Assembly (NCBI RefSeq): GCF_000067045.1
Contig: NC_010125.1
Coordinates: 2,222,001-2,286,000 of the forward strand
DNA length: 64,000 bases
Direction of reading: 5' to 3'
Origin: Gluconacetobacter diazotrophicus PA1 5
Lineage (GTDB): Bacteria > Pseudomonadota > Alphaproteobacteria > Acetobacterales > Acetobacteraceae
Shown here: positions 39,550-50,106 of the stretch, one piece after another
How positions within the stretch are numbered: position 1 is the first letter of the stretch
Layout: each line of letters starts with the position of its first letter
Position numbers and translations under genes: made by a program
The notes under the pieces: generated by a model
Seen by the model: only the letters and a program-made list of their open reading frames with translations
Told to the model about the DNA's origin: nothing
The model's database searches: none

Positions 39550-39636
39550 TAAAATATCCCCGCGGTAGCGGGGAAAAGGTGGCTATCTCTAGCGAAGCCT
39601 CCATCACAACGGTCCATCCCGCTATGCGGGAACAAC
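39550..39636 (-). ncRNA. Pseudo-repeat/pseudo-spacer/pseudo-repeat unit (CreR/CreA-like guide RNA candidate)
   Basis: Read on the minus strand: a 27-nt degenerate repeat (39636-39610) with stem CCCGC-ATA-GCGGG and handle ATGGACCG (one change from the array's ATGAACCG). Then come a 31-nt pseudo-spacer (39609-39579) and a second degenerate repeat (39578-39550) with stem CCCCGC-TACC-GCGGGG and an altered ATATTTTA end. Orientation, stem position and spacing equal those of the main array. The repeat nearest cas3 contains the cas3 stop codon. Partial complementarity to the cas8e upstream region suggests a Cascade-loaded regulator. Confidence 0.8.
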
Positions 39637-42321
39637 CTCCAATCCATAAGTCCGATCGTAACCGATCACAACCTCATGACCGGTCTCTATCTGCCCCGCC
39701 CCACGCCAACCTTCTTCCATTTTCTGAAGTATGAGCAGCAGAACGCTACTTTCATCCTCCCGTTCCCAGCGGGGCCACTCCGCTCGCGCGGCCGCCACGA
39801 CGCGCTCCAAACCAGGTGGAGGAGGACAACGGGCCAGACGATATTGCGCCACCGACACCTCGGACAGCGCCCATGCCCGCCGATGCTCGCCCGCGCAGGC
39901 AAGGCCGGGGTCGATTTTCGCGGCCCAGGGCAGCACTCTCCCGTCCTGCATGACCGCAAGCCTGACGGTCACGTACGGCAGATCCTCCAGCCGGGTCGGT
40001 GTCCTGGCTTCACGCTCCCACAGCGCGCCGTCCGCCACGTATCCTGCATCGAACGACAGGACATTCCGGTCTGCAGCGAAGCCGGCCGCAAGGGCTTTAC
40101 CCATCGCGTCCGTGCTGCCCGCCGCCAGCCCGTCCGGGACCGCGCCCGGAGCGTCGGCGTCACCTGCCTCCTCGATCAGGGCCCTGATCCTTCCCGGACT
40201 TTCGATCCGTCCGTACCTGAACAGGGTCCGGGCCGTCCGCCAGAGCAACGCCGGATCGCGGTACACCGCGGCCGTTCCGGGCAACACGCGCCTGACCCAT
40301 GATGGATCGGGTTCAGCGACCGGCTCGGGCGATATGACGAGCAGTTCCTCCCGATCGACAGGTCGTGCGATGCGGTCATGGCGGCGCAACCGCCCGGCGC
40401 GCTGGATCACCTGGTCCATCGGCGCGAGGTCGGTCACGAGCACATCGAAATCCAGGTCGAGGCTTTGTTCGATGACCTGCGAAGCCACCAGCACGGCGGA
40501 ACGCCCCGTCGTTTCCTTGTTCTTTCCGAACCGCGCAAGCACGTCACGCTCGATCGCCAGGCGGTCCACCATGGCGAAACGCGCATGAAAGACCAGTAAC
40601 TCAACGCCCTGCGCACGAAGGAATCGGGCGGTTGCAATCACCTCGTCCACCGTGTTGCGAATCCATGCGACCGCCGCTCCGGCGGCGGCGGCGGCGATGA
40701 CTTCGCGGGAGGCGGCATCGGTGTCGGCCAAGCGTCGGACAGCGATGCTACGCGCCAAGCCAGGCCGCAACGCGCAGGGGTATTCTTCGGCCCCAGCTTT
40801 GCCGACGAGCGTGACTAGAGGATAGGCCGTGCCCGACAAGGGCGCAGGGTCTACCGTATCCAAACCGCTTCGGAAGGCGTTCGTCAATTCCTGCCGAATC
40901 CGCTGCGTCAACGTGGCAGACAGCAGCAAAGCCGACCCACCCATTGCCGCGTGGAACCGGAGCAAGGCCACCATTTCCCGACGCATATAGGGATCGAAGG
41001 CGTGGCATTCGTCCACGATAAGAATCTTGCCCGCCAGACCGGCGTGCCGCACCGTCGCGAAGCGTACGGGCAATACGGCCATCAGCGCCTGGTCAATCGT
41101 GCCCACCCCTACCTGAGCCATCAGGGCACGCCGTGATTCGCTCCCCAGCCACGCCGCGCAATAGGCTTCCGCCGTTTCATCCATGATCCGGGCATCGGGG
41201 AATGCGTCCGATCCGTCATCGGGGGCCAATGCCGCGGCAAATCGCTCGTCCAGCCGCGCACGACCATGGGCCAGCGCCAGTGACGGGCGCGCGGACGGCT
41301 GGAAGAGCCGGCGATAGGCCGCCGCCAGCCGGTCATACATGGCGTTCGCCGTGGCCATTGTCGGCAGGGCAACGAACAGTCCCGAACTCCGTCCTGCCGC
41401 GATCAGCCTCTGGGCCATGACCAGCGCGGCCTCGGTCTTTCCGCTGCCGGTCGCATCCTCGATAACCACCAGCACCGGCCCGGACGGCACCGGCAGGGTT
41501 TCGAGCAACGCCTGCATCGGCGAGGGCTCGCGGATATGGTCAAACAGCCCGGCCGTGCCCGCGAACGGCGCCCCCACCATCGGTCCCAGCCCCGCCCGGT
41601 GGATGGCCGACTGTGCCCGGGGCAGCGCGTGGTTCCAGAAATATCCCGATGGATCGGCCACGCTTTCCGGCGTGACATAAGGAAACCATTCCTGTTGCGA
41701 GCCGATCCAGTCCGCCTGGATAGTGACCCGCGCCAGCATCCATTCGAGTCGCCTGAGCGTATCATCTCCGGGACGCAGGATAGGCGGCGGCCGGAACACG
41801 TCGAACAGAAGGGCGACGAGTGTCCGGGCACGTTCGATCGTGTCAGGCGCCAGCGTGTTCCTGTTCTGGGCCGATACAGGCTGCCCATGATGGCCTGCGA
41901 CGGCACGCAGAAGCTTCAGTTTATGGGTCAGCCGCCAACATTTTCCGTCCTGGCCGTTCGCGAACAATGCGGCAAGGACGTCATCGACCATGAGATCCAG
42001 CAGCGCCAATCCCGCCGCATCGTGAAAACATGGGACCAGTTCTACCGGAAAGCCCCCCAGGATGGCTTCAGGCCAGCATATTTCGACCTTTGCCTGGAAG
42101 GCAGGCATGAGCTTGCCGATATCGTGTAATGCGACCAGCAGGCCAAGCTGACGACGGTCAAGGCCGCACTTCGCATTTTCGGGCAGAAGGACCGCGACAG
42201 CGGCGACGTCGAGCATATGCGCGATGAGCGGGTGCATGACCGGCCCGATCATGGCGCCTTCCGCTGGAACAGCACGCGCTTTTCCCCAGAAGAATTCCAG
42301 TCCGTTCGAACGCATGGCCAT
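39622..42321 (-). CDS. cas3: CRISPR-associated helicase/nuclease Cas3
   Basis: 899 residues. The HD nuclease lies at the N-terminus: histidines near 30-35 (HPLIAHMLDVA), LVALHDIGK (HD at 66-67) and AGHHG near 143. The superfamily 2 helicase has Walker A EDATGSGKTEAAL (289-301), DEAH-type box DECH (437-440), LLLSATLT, ASQVIEQSLDLDFDVLVTD and QRAGRLRRH. It is recruited by Cascade to unwind and shred target DNA. The start is 38 bp from the gltX stop. The last codons (VVPA-stop) are read from the degenerate repeat listed above. Confidence 0.96.
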   Translation of the reverse strand: MAMRSNGLEFFWGKARAVPAEGAMIGPVMHPLIAHMLDVAAVAVLLPENAKCGLDRRQLGLLVALHDIGKLMPAFQAKVEICWPEAILGGFPVELVPCFHDAAGLALLDLMVDDVLAALFANGQDGKCWRLTHKLKLLRAVAGHHGQPVSAQNRNTLAPDTIERARTLVALLFDVFRPPPILRPGDDTLRRLEWMLARVTIQADWIGSQQEWFPYVTPESVADPSGYFWNHALPRAQSAIHRAGLGPMVGAPFAGTAGLFDHIREPSPMQALLETLPVPSGPVLVVIEDATGSGKTEAALVMAQRLIAAGRSSGLFVALPTMATANAMYDRLAAAYRRLFQPSARPSLALAHGRARLDERFAAALAPDDGSDAFPDARIMDETAEAYCAAWLGSESRRALMAQVGVGTIDQALMAVLPVRFATVRHAGLAGKILIVDECHAFDPYMRREMVALLRFHAAMGGSALLLSATLTQRIRQELTNAFRSGLDTVDPAPLSGTAYPLVTLVGKAGAEEYPCALRPGLARSIAVRRLADTDAASREVIAAAAAGAAVAWIRNTVDEVIATARFLRAQGVELLVFHARFAMVDRLAIERDVLARFGKNKETTGRSAVLVASQVIEQSLDLDFDVLVTDLAPMDQVIQRAGRLRRHDRIARPVDREELLVISPEPVAEPDPSWVRRVLPGTAAVYRDPALLWRTARTLFRYGRIESPGRIRALIEEAGDADAPGAVPDGLAAGSTDAMGKALAAGFAADRNVLSFDAGYVADGALWEREARTPTRLEDLPYVTVRLAVMQDGRVLPWAAKIDPGLACAGEHRRAWALSEVSVAQYRLARCPPPPGLERVVAAARAEWPRWEREDESSVLLLILQKMEEGWRGAGQIETGHEVVIGYDRTYGLEVVPA

Positions 42322-42359
42322 GGCCCCTCACGCGGCCCGGGACGCCGCGGGCATCCTGT

Positions 42360-43691
42360 TCAGCGCGCGGCGATGCGTAGCCGTTCCGCCACCCGGTCAT
42401 GGCCCATCAGGGGCAGCAGGTCGCGCATTTCGGGGCCCTCTTCCTCGCCGGTCAGGGCGACGCGCAGGGGGTGGAAGACCGATTTGCCGCTGCGGCCGGT
42501 GGCGTCGCGGACGGCGGTGGTCCAGTCCTTCCAGGTCTGCGCGTCCCACGGTTCGGGCGGCAGCAGGGCCAGCGCCTGCAGCAGGTAGGCGCCTTCATCG
42601 TCCTGGACCGGCGGCACGATCACGCCGCCGACGACGTCCCACCAGTGGCGCAGTTCGGATACCATGTCGACATTGCCGCGCACGGCCATCCAGAACGCCT
42701 CGGTCGCACCCTCGGGCAGGCGGTCGCGAATGGCGCCGAAGGGCATCTGGTGCATGACCCGCCGGTTCAGGGCCAGAAGCTGCCGCATGTCGAAACGGGC
42801 CGCCGAGCGCGACACTCGCCGCACGTCATAGCTGGCGGCCAGGTCGTCGAACGACAGCGGCGCCGGGTCGTCCGCGCTGCCCAGCCGCGCCAGGTAGGAC
42901 ACGATGGCGACGGGATCGATCCCGTCCTGCCGCAGCGCGCGGATCGACAGCCCGTCGAACCGCTTGGACAGCTTGCCCCCGGCTTCGTCCAGCAGCAGCG
43001 GCAGGTGGGCGAAGGCGAACTGGCCGACCTTTCCGCCCAGGGCCTCGGCGATGTCGATCTGCACCCCGGTGTTGGTCAGATGGTCCTCGCCGCGCAGCAC
43101 GTGGGTCACGCCGGTTTCCATGTCGTCCACGACCGAGGCCAGCGTGTACAGCACCGTGCCGTCGGCCCGGACCAGGACCGGGTCGGAAATCGACTGCAAT
43201 TTGACCTGCGAGCGGCCCATGACCATGTCGTCCACGCCACGGTCCTGGTCCGACAGGCGGAAGCGCCAGTACGGCACCTTGCCGTTCGCCTCGGCCTGGG
43301 CGCGCTGTTCCGCCGTCATGCGCAGCATCGCGCGGTCATAGATCGGCGGCTTGCGCATGCGAATCCGGGCCTCGCGCTTCGACGCCAGTTCCTGCTCGCT
43401 CTCGAAACACGGATACAGTCGGCCCGACGCCTTCAGCGTTTCGATCGCCGCCGCATAGCGGTCCAGCCGGTCGGACTGGCGGAACGTTTCGTCCCACGTG
43501 ATCCCCAGCCAGGCCAGGTCGGTATGCAGGGCATCGACATACTCGTCGCGCGAACGCTCGCGGTCGGTATCGTCGATGCGCAGTTGGAACGTGCCGCCGT
43601 GACGGCGCGCGTACAGGGCGTTGGCAATCGCCTGGCGGGCGTTGCCGACATGGATCAGGCCCGTCGGGCTGGGCGCAAAACGGAGTTTCAT
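42360..43691 (-). CDS. gltX: Glutamyl-tRNA synthetase
   Basis: 443 residues. The class I HIGH motif appears as PTGLIHVGNARQA, and KMSKS as GKLSKRFDGLS; YRFDDTD-like LRIDDTDRER and VLRGEDHLTNTGVQI are GluRS segments. The short length and MKLRFAPSP start resemble the GluRS copy that many alphaproteobacteria carry in duplicate; whether it charges tRNA-Glu, tRNA-Gln or both cannot be told. It lies between the small acidic protein gene and cas3, all on the minus strand. Confidence 0.94.
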   Translation of the reverse strand: MKLRFAPSPTGLIHVGNARQAIANALYARRHGGTFQLRIDDTDRERSRDEYVDALHTDLAWLGITWDETFRQSDRLDRYAAAIETLKASGRLYPCFESEQELASKREARIRMRKPPIYDRAMLRMTAEQRAQAEANGKVPYWRFRLSDQDRGVDDMVMGRSQVKLQSISDPVLVRADGTVLYTLASVVDDMETGVTHVLRGEDHLTNTGVQIDIAEALGGKVGQFAFAHLPLLLDEAGGKLSKRFDGLSIRALRQDGIDPVAIVSYLARLGSADDPAPLSFDDLAASYDVRRVSRSAARFDMRQLLALNRRVMHQMPFGAIRDRLPEGATEAFWMAVRGNVDMVSELRHWWDVVGGVIVPPVQDDEGAYLLQALALLPPEPWDAQTWKDWTTAVRDATGRSGKSVFHPLRVALTGEEEGPEMRDLLPLMGHDRVAERLRIAAR

Positions 43692-43755
43692 GCCGCCCTA
43701 TATGCGTCGGACGCGCCCGAAAGACCAGCCGCGACGAAAGGCCGCCGGATGCGGT

Positions 43756-44157
43756 CTATTCCGGGGTCTCGTCCTCGTCATCCTCGACCATGCGGCGCGG
43801 GTCGATCGTCCGCCAGTCCCGTTCCATCGGGGTCGCGGCATGGGCCGTGAAATCGTCCAGTTCGTTGGCCGAACGCCAACCGTCGTCGCCCGCATCCAGG
43901 ATTTCGGCATCCTCGCCGAAGGACATCCATGCCTGCAGCACCTCGCGCGGGGCGGCGCCGGCGACGCGGCAGCGTTCGATGCTGTCGCGGACATAGGCGC
44001 GGGCGAAGGCGTTGGCATGCGCAAGGTCAAGAAAACCGCCGATATCCTCGACGATGCCCTCCTCGGCGCCGCCGGACAGGTCCAGGATCCGCACGCGCCA
44101 GCCGGTCTCGGACGCGGTGGGTTCGGTGGGTTCGAAGGGCGGGGGTGTATCGGTCAA
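43756..44157 (-). CDS. Conserved hypothetical acidic protein (133 aa)
   Basis: 133 residues, acidic, with segments WRVRILDLSGGAEEG and DLAHANAFARAYVRDSIERC, and a C-terminus rich in Asp/Glu (RRMVEDDEDETPE). No signal peptide or membrane span. It starts 26 bp after the pncB stop and is followed by gltX, so cotranscription with both is likely. I do not recognise the family; alternation of short strands and a helix suggests a small globular cytoplasmic protein. Confidence 0.7.
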   Translation of the reverse strand: MTDTPPPFEPTEPTASETGWRVRILDLSGGAEEGIVEDIGGFLDLAHANAFARAYVRDSIERCRVAGAAPREVLQAWMSFGEDAEILDAGDDGWRSANELDDFTAHAATPMERDWRTIDPRRMVEDDEDETPE

Positions 44158-44183
44158 AGGCTGCTTCCGTTCAATGAAAGGGA

Positions 44184-45365
44184 TCAGGAGGGCGGAACGG
44201 CCCGGCCATGCGCCTGGCGCAGCAGGAATTCCCGTCCGACCTTCACCCGGGCCTGGCCGTCATAGGACACGATGTCGGCGGTGGCATAGGTTTCCGACCA
44301 GCGGTCGGGGATGAAGGAGCCGGTTCCCACCACGTCGATCGGGGCATGGGCATCGGCCATGGCCAGGCATTTCTCGCCGCTGAAGCCGGATGAGACGATG
44401 ATCCGCACCCTGGGGAAACCGGCTTCGTCCAGTGCCTCGCGCATGCGCCAGATCGCGGCGGCCGAGACGCCGGTGCCCACCAGGTGGCGCAGTTCGGTTT
44501 CCGAGCGATAGCGGCGGATGGTGCCGGGGGTGTTGCGTTCCAGCGCGGCGTAGGACGACGCCGGGTCCAGCCCTTCGAGGAACCGGCCGCCATGCGTGTC
44601 CAGCCGCACGGCCAGCCGCCCCGCGGCGGCCAGTTCGGGAAAGGCGCGGCAAACCTGCAGCGCGTCCGTGATCTCGCGGCCGAAATAATCGACCAGCACG
44701 ACGAGGTCGGCATCCGGGTAGGTCTCGTGGAACATTTCGGCGGCGCGCAGGGTGGACCCGGCATAGCCGATCAGGGCATGGGGCATCGTGCCCAGTCCAT
44801 GCTCGGCGCCGAAGAAGGACGCCGTGGCGTCGTTCGCCCCGCCGATGAACCCCAGCGCGCCCTCGCGCCGGGCGGCGGCGCTGCCGACCGAGGCGGCATA
44901 GGCCATCTGCTCCTGCATCTCGAACCCGGCGCAATGCCGGGCCTCCATGGCCAGGAAGCGCACGTTGGGCAGGGCCATCGCCATCTGGTACGCGTTGTGC
45001 GCCGCGACGCAGGGCGGACCCAGCTTCTGCAGCAGCAGCGTTTCCAGGTCGCTCAGCGCCGCGAACGAGCCGGTGATGTAGACCAGCGGCTCGCCCGCGC
45101 CGACCCAGGTTCCTTCGGGAAACATGACCTCGTGCGTGATCGCGCTGCCGCGCGCGCGGGTCACGTTGTCCAGCCAGTCGATCATCAGCCGGGGCGCGGA
45201 GATGACCGGCCGGCGGATGAACATGGCATAGGTCACGACCCGGTCGCCGAAGCGGGTCACGATGTCCCGCGTCCGGTTGAAGTAGGCGTCCGTCCGCGCG
45301 CTGATCGTGCCGTCGTCCAGGGCCTGGGACGGCCCGAAGGCCCCGTCTGTATCTGCTGCCGACAT
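44184..45365 (-). CDS. pncB: Nicotinate phosphoribosyltransferase
   Basis: 393 residues. LDDGTISARTDAYFNRTRDI opens it. EARHCAGFEMQEQMAYAAS, GFIGGANDATASFFGAEHGL, GTMPHALIGYAGSTLRAAE and VRLDTHGGRFLEGLD with the phosphoribosyl-binding VSSGFSGEKCLAMADA are characteristic, including the catalytic histidine of the GTMPHA loop. It makes nicotinate mononucleotide from nicotinate and PRPP in NAD salvage. The ATG follows GGGGGAACG; DAHP synthase lies 22 bp upstream on the same strand. Confidence 0.92.
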   Translation of the reverse strand: MSAADTDGAFGPSQALDDGTISARTDAYFNRTRDIVTRFGDRVVTYAMFIRRPVISAPRLMIDWLDNVTRARGSAITHEVMFPEGTWVGAGEPLVYITGSFAALSDLETLLLQKLGPPCVAAHNAYQMAMALPNVRFLAMEARHCAGFEMQEQMAYAASVGSAAARREGALGFIGGANDATASFFGAEHGLGTMPHALIGYAGSTLRAAEMFHETYPDADLVVLVDYFGREITDALQVCRAFPELAAAGRLAVRLDTHGGRFLEGLDPASSYAALERNTPGTIRRYRSETELRHLVGTGVSAAAIWRMREALDEAGFPRVRIIVSSGFSGEKCLAMADAHAPIDVVGTGSFIPDRWSETYATADIVSYDGQARVKVGREFLLRQAHGRAVPPS

Positions 45366-45387
45366 CGTTCCCCCGTGGGTCGTTTTC

Positions 45388-46800
45388 TTATGCGGCCTCC
45401 GTTCCCTTCGCCGCCGACCCGCGCAGGCGCGCGGTCAGTTCCTCGGACAGCAGGAACGCCATTTCCAGCGACTGTTCGGCATTCAGCCTCGGGTCGCAGA
45501 AGGTTTCATAGCGTTCACCAAGATCGGCTTCGGTCAAGCGGTGGGCACCGCCCACGCACTCGGTCACGTTCTGCCCCGTCATCTCGATATGCACGCCGCC
45601 AGGGTGGGCGTTTTCGGCCTGGAACACGTCGAAAAAGCCGCGAATCTCGGCCAGGATGGCCTCGAACGACCGCGTCTTGATCTTGTTGTCGGTCGAAATC
45701 GTGTTGCCGTGCATCGGATCGCACAACCACGTGACCGTGCGCCCGGACGCCACCACCTTGCGCAGCAGGGGCGGCAGGTGCTTGCCCACGCCCTCGGCCC
45801 CCATGCGCGAGATCAGCGAGATCCGCCCGGCCTCGTCACGCGGGTTCAGGATGTCCAGCAGGCGTTCCAGGTCCTCGATCGTCGTGGTCGGGCCGACCTT
45901 GATGCCGATCGGATTGCGGACGCCGCGCAGGAATTCGACATGCGCGCCGTCCGGCTGGCGCGTGCGGTCGCCGATCCAGACGAAATGGGCCGAGCAGTCG
46001 TACCATTCGCCCGAGGTCGAATCGACGCGGGTCAGCGCCTGCTCGTACGGCAGCAGCAGCGCCTCGTGCGAGGTATAGAATTCGGTTTCGTCCATCTGGC
46101 GCGTGGTGGCGCCGGTGACGCCGCAGGCGGCCATGAAGGCCAGCGTCTCGTCGATTCGCTCGGCCAGGACGCCATAGCGCTCGGCCAGGGGCGAGCGTTC
46201 GACGAAGCCCAGGTTCCAGCGATGGACTTCCTGCAGGTTGGCGTAGCCGCCGCCGGCGAAGGCCCGCAGCAGGTTCATCACCCCCGCCGACTGGAAATAG
46301 CCGGTTTCCATGCGCGCGGGGTCGGGAATGCGGGCTTCGGGCGTGAAGTCCGCGCCGTTGATGATGTCGCCCCGGTAGGACGGCAGGCTGACGCCGCCGA
46401 TCGTTTCCGTGCCGGACGAACGGGGCTTGGCGTACTGGCCGGCCATGCGGCCGATCTTCACCACCGGCACCTTGGCGCCGAAGGTCAGCACCACCGCCAT
46501 CTGCAGCAGCACGCGGAACGTGTCGCGGACGATGTCGGCGGTGAATTCGCTGAAGCTCTCGGCGCAGGCGCCGCCCTGCAGCACGAACGCGCGCCCCTGC
46601 GACGCCGCCGCCAGGCTGGCCTTCAGCCGCCGTGCCTCGCCGGCAAAGACCAGGGGCGGATAGCGGCGCAGCCGTTCCTCCACCGCCCGCAGCGCGGCCG
46701 CGTCGGGATAGTCGGGGACCTGGCGGATGGGAAACGACCGCCAGCTCTCCGGCGTCCAGGCCTGCCGGGAAGAACTGTCGTGACTGTGCGTCGCACTCAT
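45388..46800 (-). CDS. aroG: 3-deoxy-7-phosphoheptulonate synthase, class II
   Basis: 470 residues, plant/mycobacterial-type DAHP synthase catalysing the first shikimate-pathway step from PEP and erythrose-4-phosphate. Visible are [97 protein letters not shown] and the C-terminal [12 protein letters not shown]. The short N-terminus lacks the long regulatory extension of the plant enzyme. A candidate promoter lies about 110 bp upstream. Together with aroKB it covers three shikimate-pathway activities in this window. Confidence 0.95.
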   Translation of the reverse strand: MSATHSHDSSSRQAWTPESWRSFPIRQVPDYPDAAALRAVEERLRRYPPLVFAGEARRLKASLAAASQGRAFVLQGGACAESFSEFTADIVRDTFRVLLQMAVVLTFGAKVPVVKIGRMAGQYAKPRSSGTETIGGVSLPSYRGDIINGADFTPEARIPDPARMETGYFQSAGVMNLLRAFAGGGYANLQEVHRWNLGFVERSPLAERYGVLAERIDETLAFMAACGVTGATTRQMDETEFYTSHEALLLPYEQALTRVDSTSGEWYDCSAHFVWIGDRTRQPDGAHVEFLRGVRNPIGIKVGPTTTIEDLERLLDILNPRDEAGRISLISRMGAEGVGKHLPPLLRKVVASGRTVTWLCDPMHGNTISTDNKIKTRSFEAILAEIRGFFDVFQAENAHPGGVHIEMTGQNVTECVGGAHRLTEADLGERYETFCDPRLNAEQSLEMAFLLSEELTARLRGSAAKGTEAA

Positions 46801-46908
46801 GGTCGTATCCTAAATTCCTCTGGTCGTCCGGTCGCGGCCCCCTGTATGCCGCCAACCGCCATGTCCCCCGACCCGCGCCCCACTGGCCGGACCTACAAGG
46901 GGGCAGTC

Positions 46909-46937
46909 TTTATGTAGAAAAATCCAACCCAACGCAA
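46909..46937 (-). promoter_or_regulatory. Candidate promoter of the DAHP synthase operon
   Basis: On the minus strand TTGCGT, a 17-bp spacer and CATAAA, giving a leader of about 100 nt. The rest of the 322-bp interval 46801-47122 contains no gene I can support; the plus-strand side must hold the promoter of the secreted protein gene at 47123. Confidence 0.45.
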
Positions 46938-47122
46938 AGAGCTTCGTCACCACGCACCCCGGACGCGCAACCCTGTTTTTCGGGCGTGCATTCCCGCGCC
47001 GCAATCGGCTAGACCCGGCGGGACGCATCCGCGCGACGCATGGACGACGTGCGGAACCGGGGTCTTAACGGACCGCGGGACACATGACATGCTCGTATCG
47101 CATCCGAATGGAAGGATTACCG

Positions 47123-47515
47123 ATGGCAGCCACGCTCCGCACGGGCCTGTTTCCGCTTCTGGCCGGCTTGTGCCTGCTGGCCTCTCCTGCCCTGCCCTCT
47201 CGCGCCATGGCGGCGCCGGATGACTTCTCGTCGCCCGGCAACCGGCTTCCGCCCCAGAACCAGGACGGGGTCGAGGCGCAGCATGGCGAGGACAAGACCG
47301 TGGTGGGACGCCGCAGCCTGCCGCCCGGCTATCAGGACGCGCCGTCGATGGACATGAACCATGGCCCCGATCCGGATCACGAGGCCAACGTGCATCGCGA
47401 CGCGGTAACCGGCAGCGACCTGTCGCGGTTCGGCAACGCCTATCAGAGCAGCGGTCCCTACGGCCAGGGCCAGATGGGGGATGCCACCGGGAACGGCTGG
47501 GTCACTCCCCGCTGA
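47123..47515 (+). CDS. Small secreted protein of unknown function
   Basis: 130 residues. A typical signal peptide (TGLFPLLAGLCLLASPALPS then RAMAA) precedes a hydrophilic, low-complexity mature part rich in Pro, Gly, Asn and His (SPGNRLPPQNQDGVEAQ; SMDMNHGPDPDHEA; YGQGQMGDATGNG). The start at 47123 is favoured by GGAAGGATTACCG just before it. The mature region looks largely disordered. Function not recognised; periplasmic or extracellular location is inferred. Confidence 0.7.
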   Translation: MAATLRTGLFPLLAGLCLLASPALPSRAMAAPDDFSSPGNRLPPQNQDGVEAQHGEDKTVVGRRSLPPGYQDAPSMDMNHGPDPDHEANVHRDAVTGSDLSRFGNAYQSSGPYGQGQMGDATGNGWVTPR

Positions 47516-47623
47516 GTGTTGGCCCGTAAACGCGCGCTGGTGGCGATCCGGCGCGCGTCTGCGGGCCGCTCTCGCTCAGCAGCCCACGTTTCCGGGCCGA
47601 CACGGCCGAAAACAAATCGGGGT

Positions 47624-49024
<1,401 letters not shown>

Positions 49025-49042
49025 GGATCGGTCCCGGCTGGA

Positions 49043-49921
49043 TCAGCGTTCGGCGAAGGCTTTCTCGACGACATAGGCGCCGGGGGTCGAATTGTTGCCC
49101 TCATCGAAGCCGCGGGCGACCAGCATCGCCTCGGTATCGGCCAGCATTTCGGGCGAACCGCAGATCATGACGCGGTCATGCTCCGGGTCCAGTTCCGGGA
49201 TGTTCAGGTCGGTGAAGATCTTGCCCGTCTCGATCAGCTTGGTGATCCGGTCGGTAACGGCGAAGGGTTCGCGCGTGACGGCGGGATAATACAGCAGCTT
49301 GCCCGACACATCCTCGCCCAGGAATTCGTGCTGCGGCAGTTCGTGGCGGATATGGTTTGCATAGGCCAGTTCGCCCGAGATGCGCACCGTGTGGCTGAGG
49401 ATCACGCGGTCGAACCGTTCATAGGCCGACGGGTCCTTGATCAGGCTCATGAACGGGGCCAGGCCAGTGCCGGTGGACAGGAAATACAGGTTGCGCCCGG
49501 GGCGCAGATTGTCCAGCAGCAGCGTGCCGGTGGGCTTGCGGCCGATCAGCACCTTGTCGCCCGGCTTGACGTGGCGCAGGCGCGAGGTCAGCGGGCCGTC
49601 CGGAACCGCGATGGACAGGAATTCCATCTGGTCCTCGTAATTCGCGCTGGCGATCGAATAGGCGCGCAGCAGCGGCTTGCCCTCGACCTCGATGCCGATC
49701 ATGGCGAACTGTCCGTTCTCGAACCGCAGGGCGGCGTCGCGGGTCGTCGTGAAGCTGAACAGCCGGTCGGTCCAGTGATGGACGGTCAGCACCGTCTCGG
49801 CGTTCAGGTGGCCGTAGGTCTTGGTCGGCTCGGCCAGATGATACACGCCCGCCTCGCCCGGTACGGGCTCCAGACCGGTGGGGACGGTCTCGGTGGCTGG
49901 CATGGTCAACGTATCGGACAT
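49043..49921 (-). CDS. fpr: Ferredoxin/flavodoxin-NADP reductase
   Basis: 292 residues. LFSFTTTRDAALRFENGQF and LLRAYSIASANYEDQMEFLS (RxYS FAD motif) form the flavin domain. KPTGTLLLDNL, LYFLSTGTGLAPFMSLI and DRVMICGSPEML form the NADP domain; the C-terminus is GAYVVEKAFAER. It exchanges electrons between NADPH and ferredoxin or flavodoxin. About 30 N-terminal residues precede the family core. The ATG follows GGGAGAGTTTGACGTC. Confidence 0.92.
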   Translation of the reverse strand: MSDTLTMPATETVPTGLEPVPGEAGVYHLAEPTKTYGHLNAETVLTVHHWTDRLFSFTTTRDAALRFENGQFAMIGIEVEGKPLLRAYSIASANYEDQMEFLSIAVPDGPLTSRLRHVKPGDKVLIGRKPTGTLLLDNLRPGRNLYFLSTGTGLAPFMSLIKDPSAYERFDRVILSHTVRISGELAYANHIRHELPQHEFLGEDVSGKLLYYPAVTREPFAVTDRITKLIETGKIFTDLNIPELDPEHDRVMICGSPEMLADTEAMLVARGFDEGNNSTPGAYVVEKAFAER

Positions 49922-50106
49922 GACGTCAAACTCTCCCGTCAGGGCTGGGGTTCGCATATGCCACGACCCGCGGCAGACGCCCCGTTCGTGCAAGAGGGAC
50001 AGATGTTTAAGCGCGCGACGCCCCCGATGCCAGCACAAAACCGTTATCCGAGGGTTGAGGCCGGAGCAGGTCTGGCCGGCGCGGACCCGTTGTTCCGGGG
50101 CGCTGA

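Noticed and set aside
39579-39609. The pseudo-spacer as an ordinary old phage spacer in a decayed array
   Set aside because: A chance 14-of-17 match with an AAG PAM and mismatches at Cascade's non-pairing positions, only about 100 bp away in the cas8e upstream region, is a much better fit to a regulator. It is kept as the alternative to test.
45307-46917. Long plus-strand frame opposite the DAHP synthase
   Set aside because: It is the antisense shadow of a high-GC gene; the minus-strand frame has all DAHP synthase motifs.
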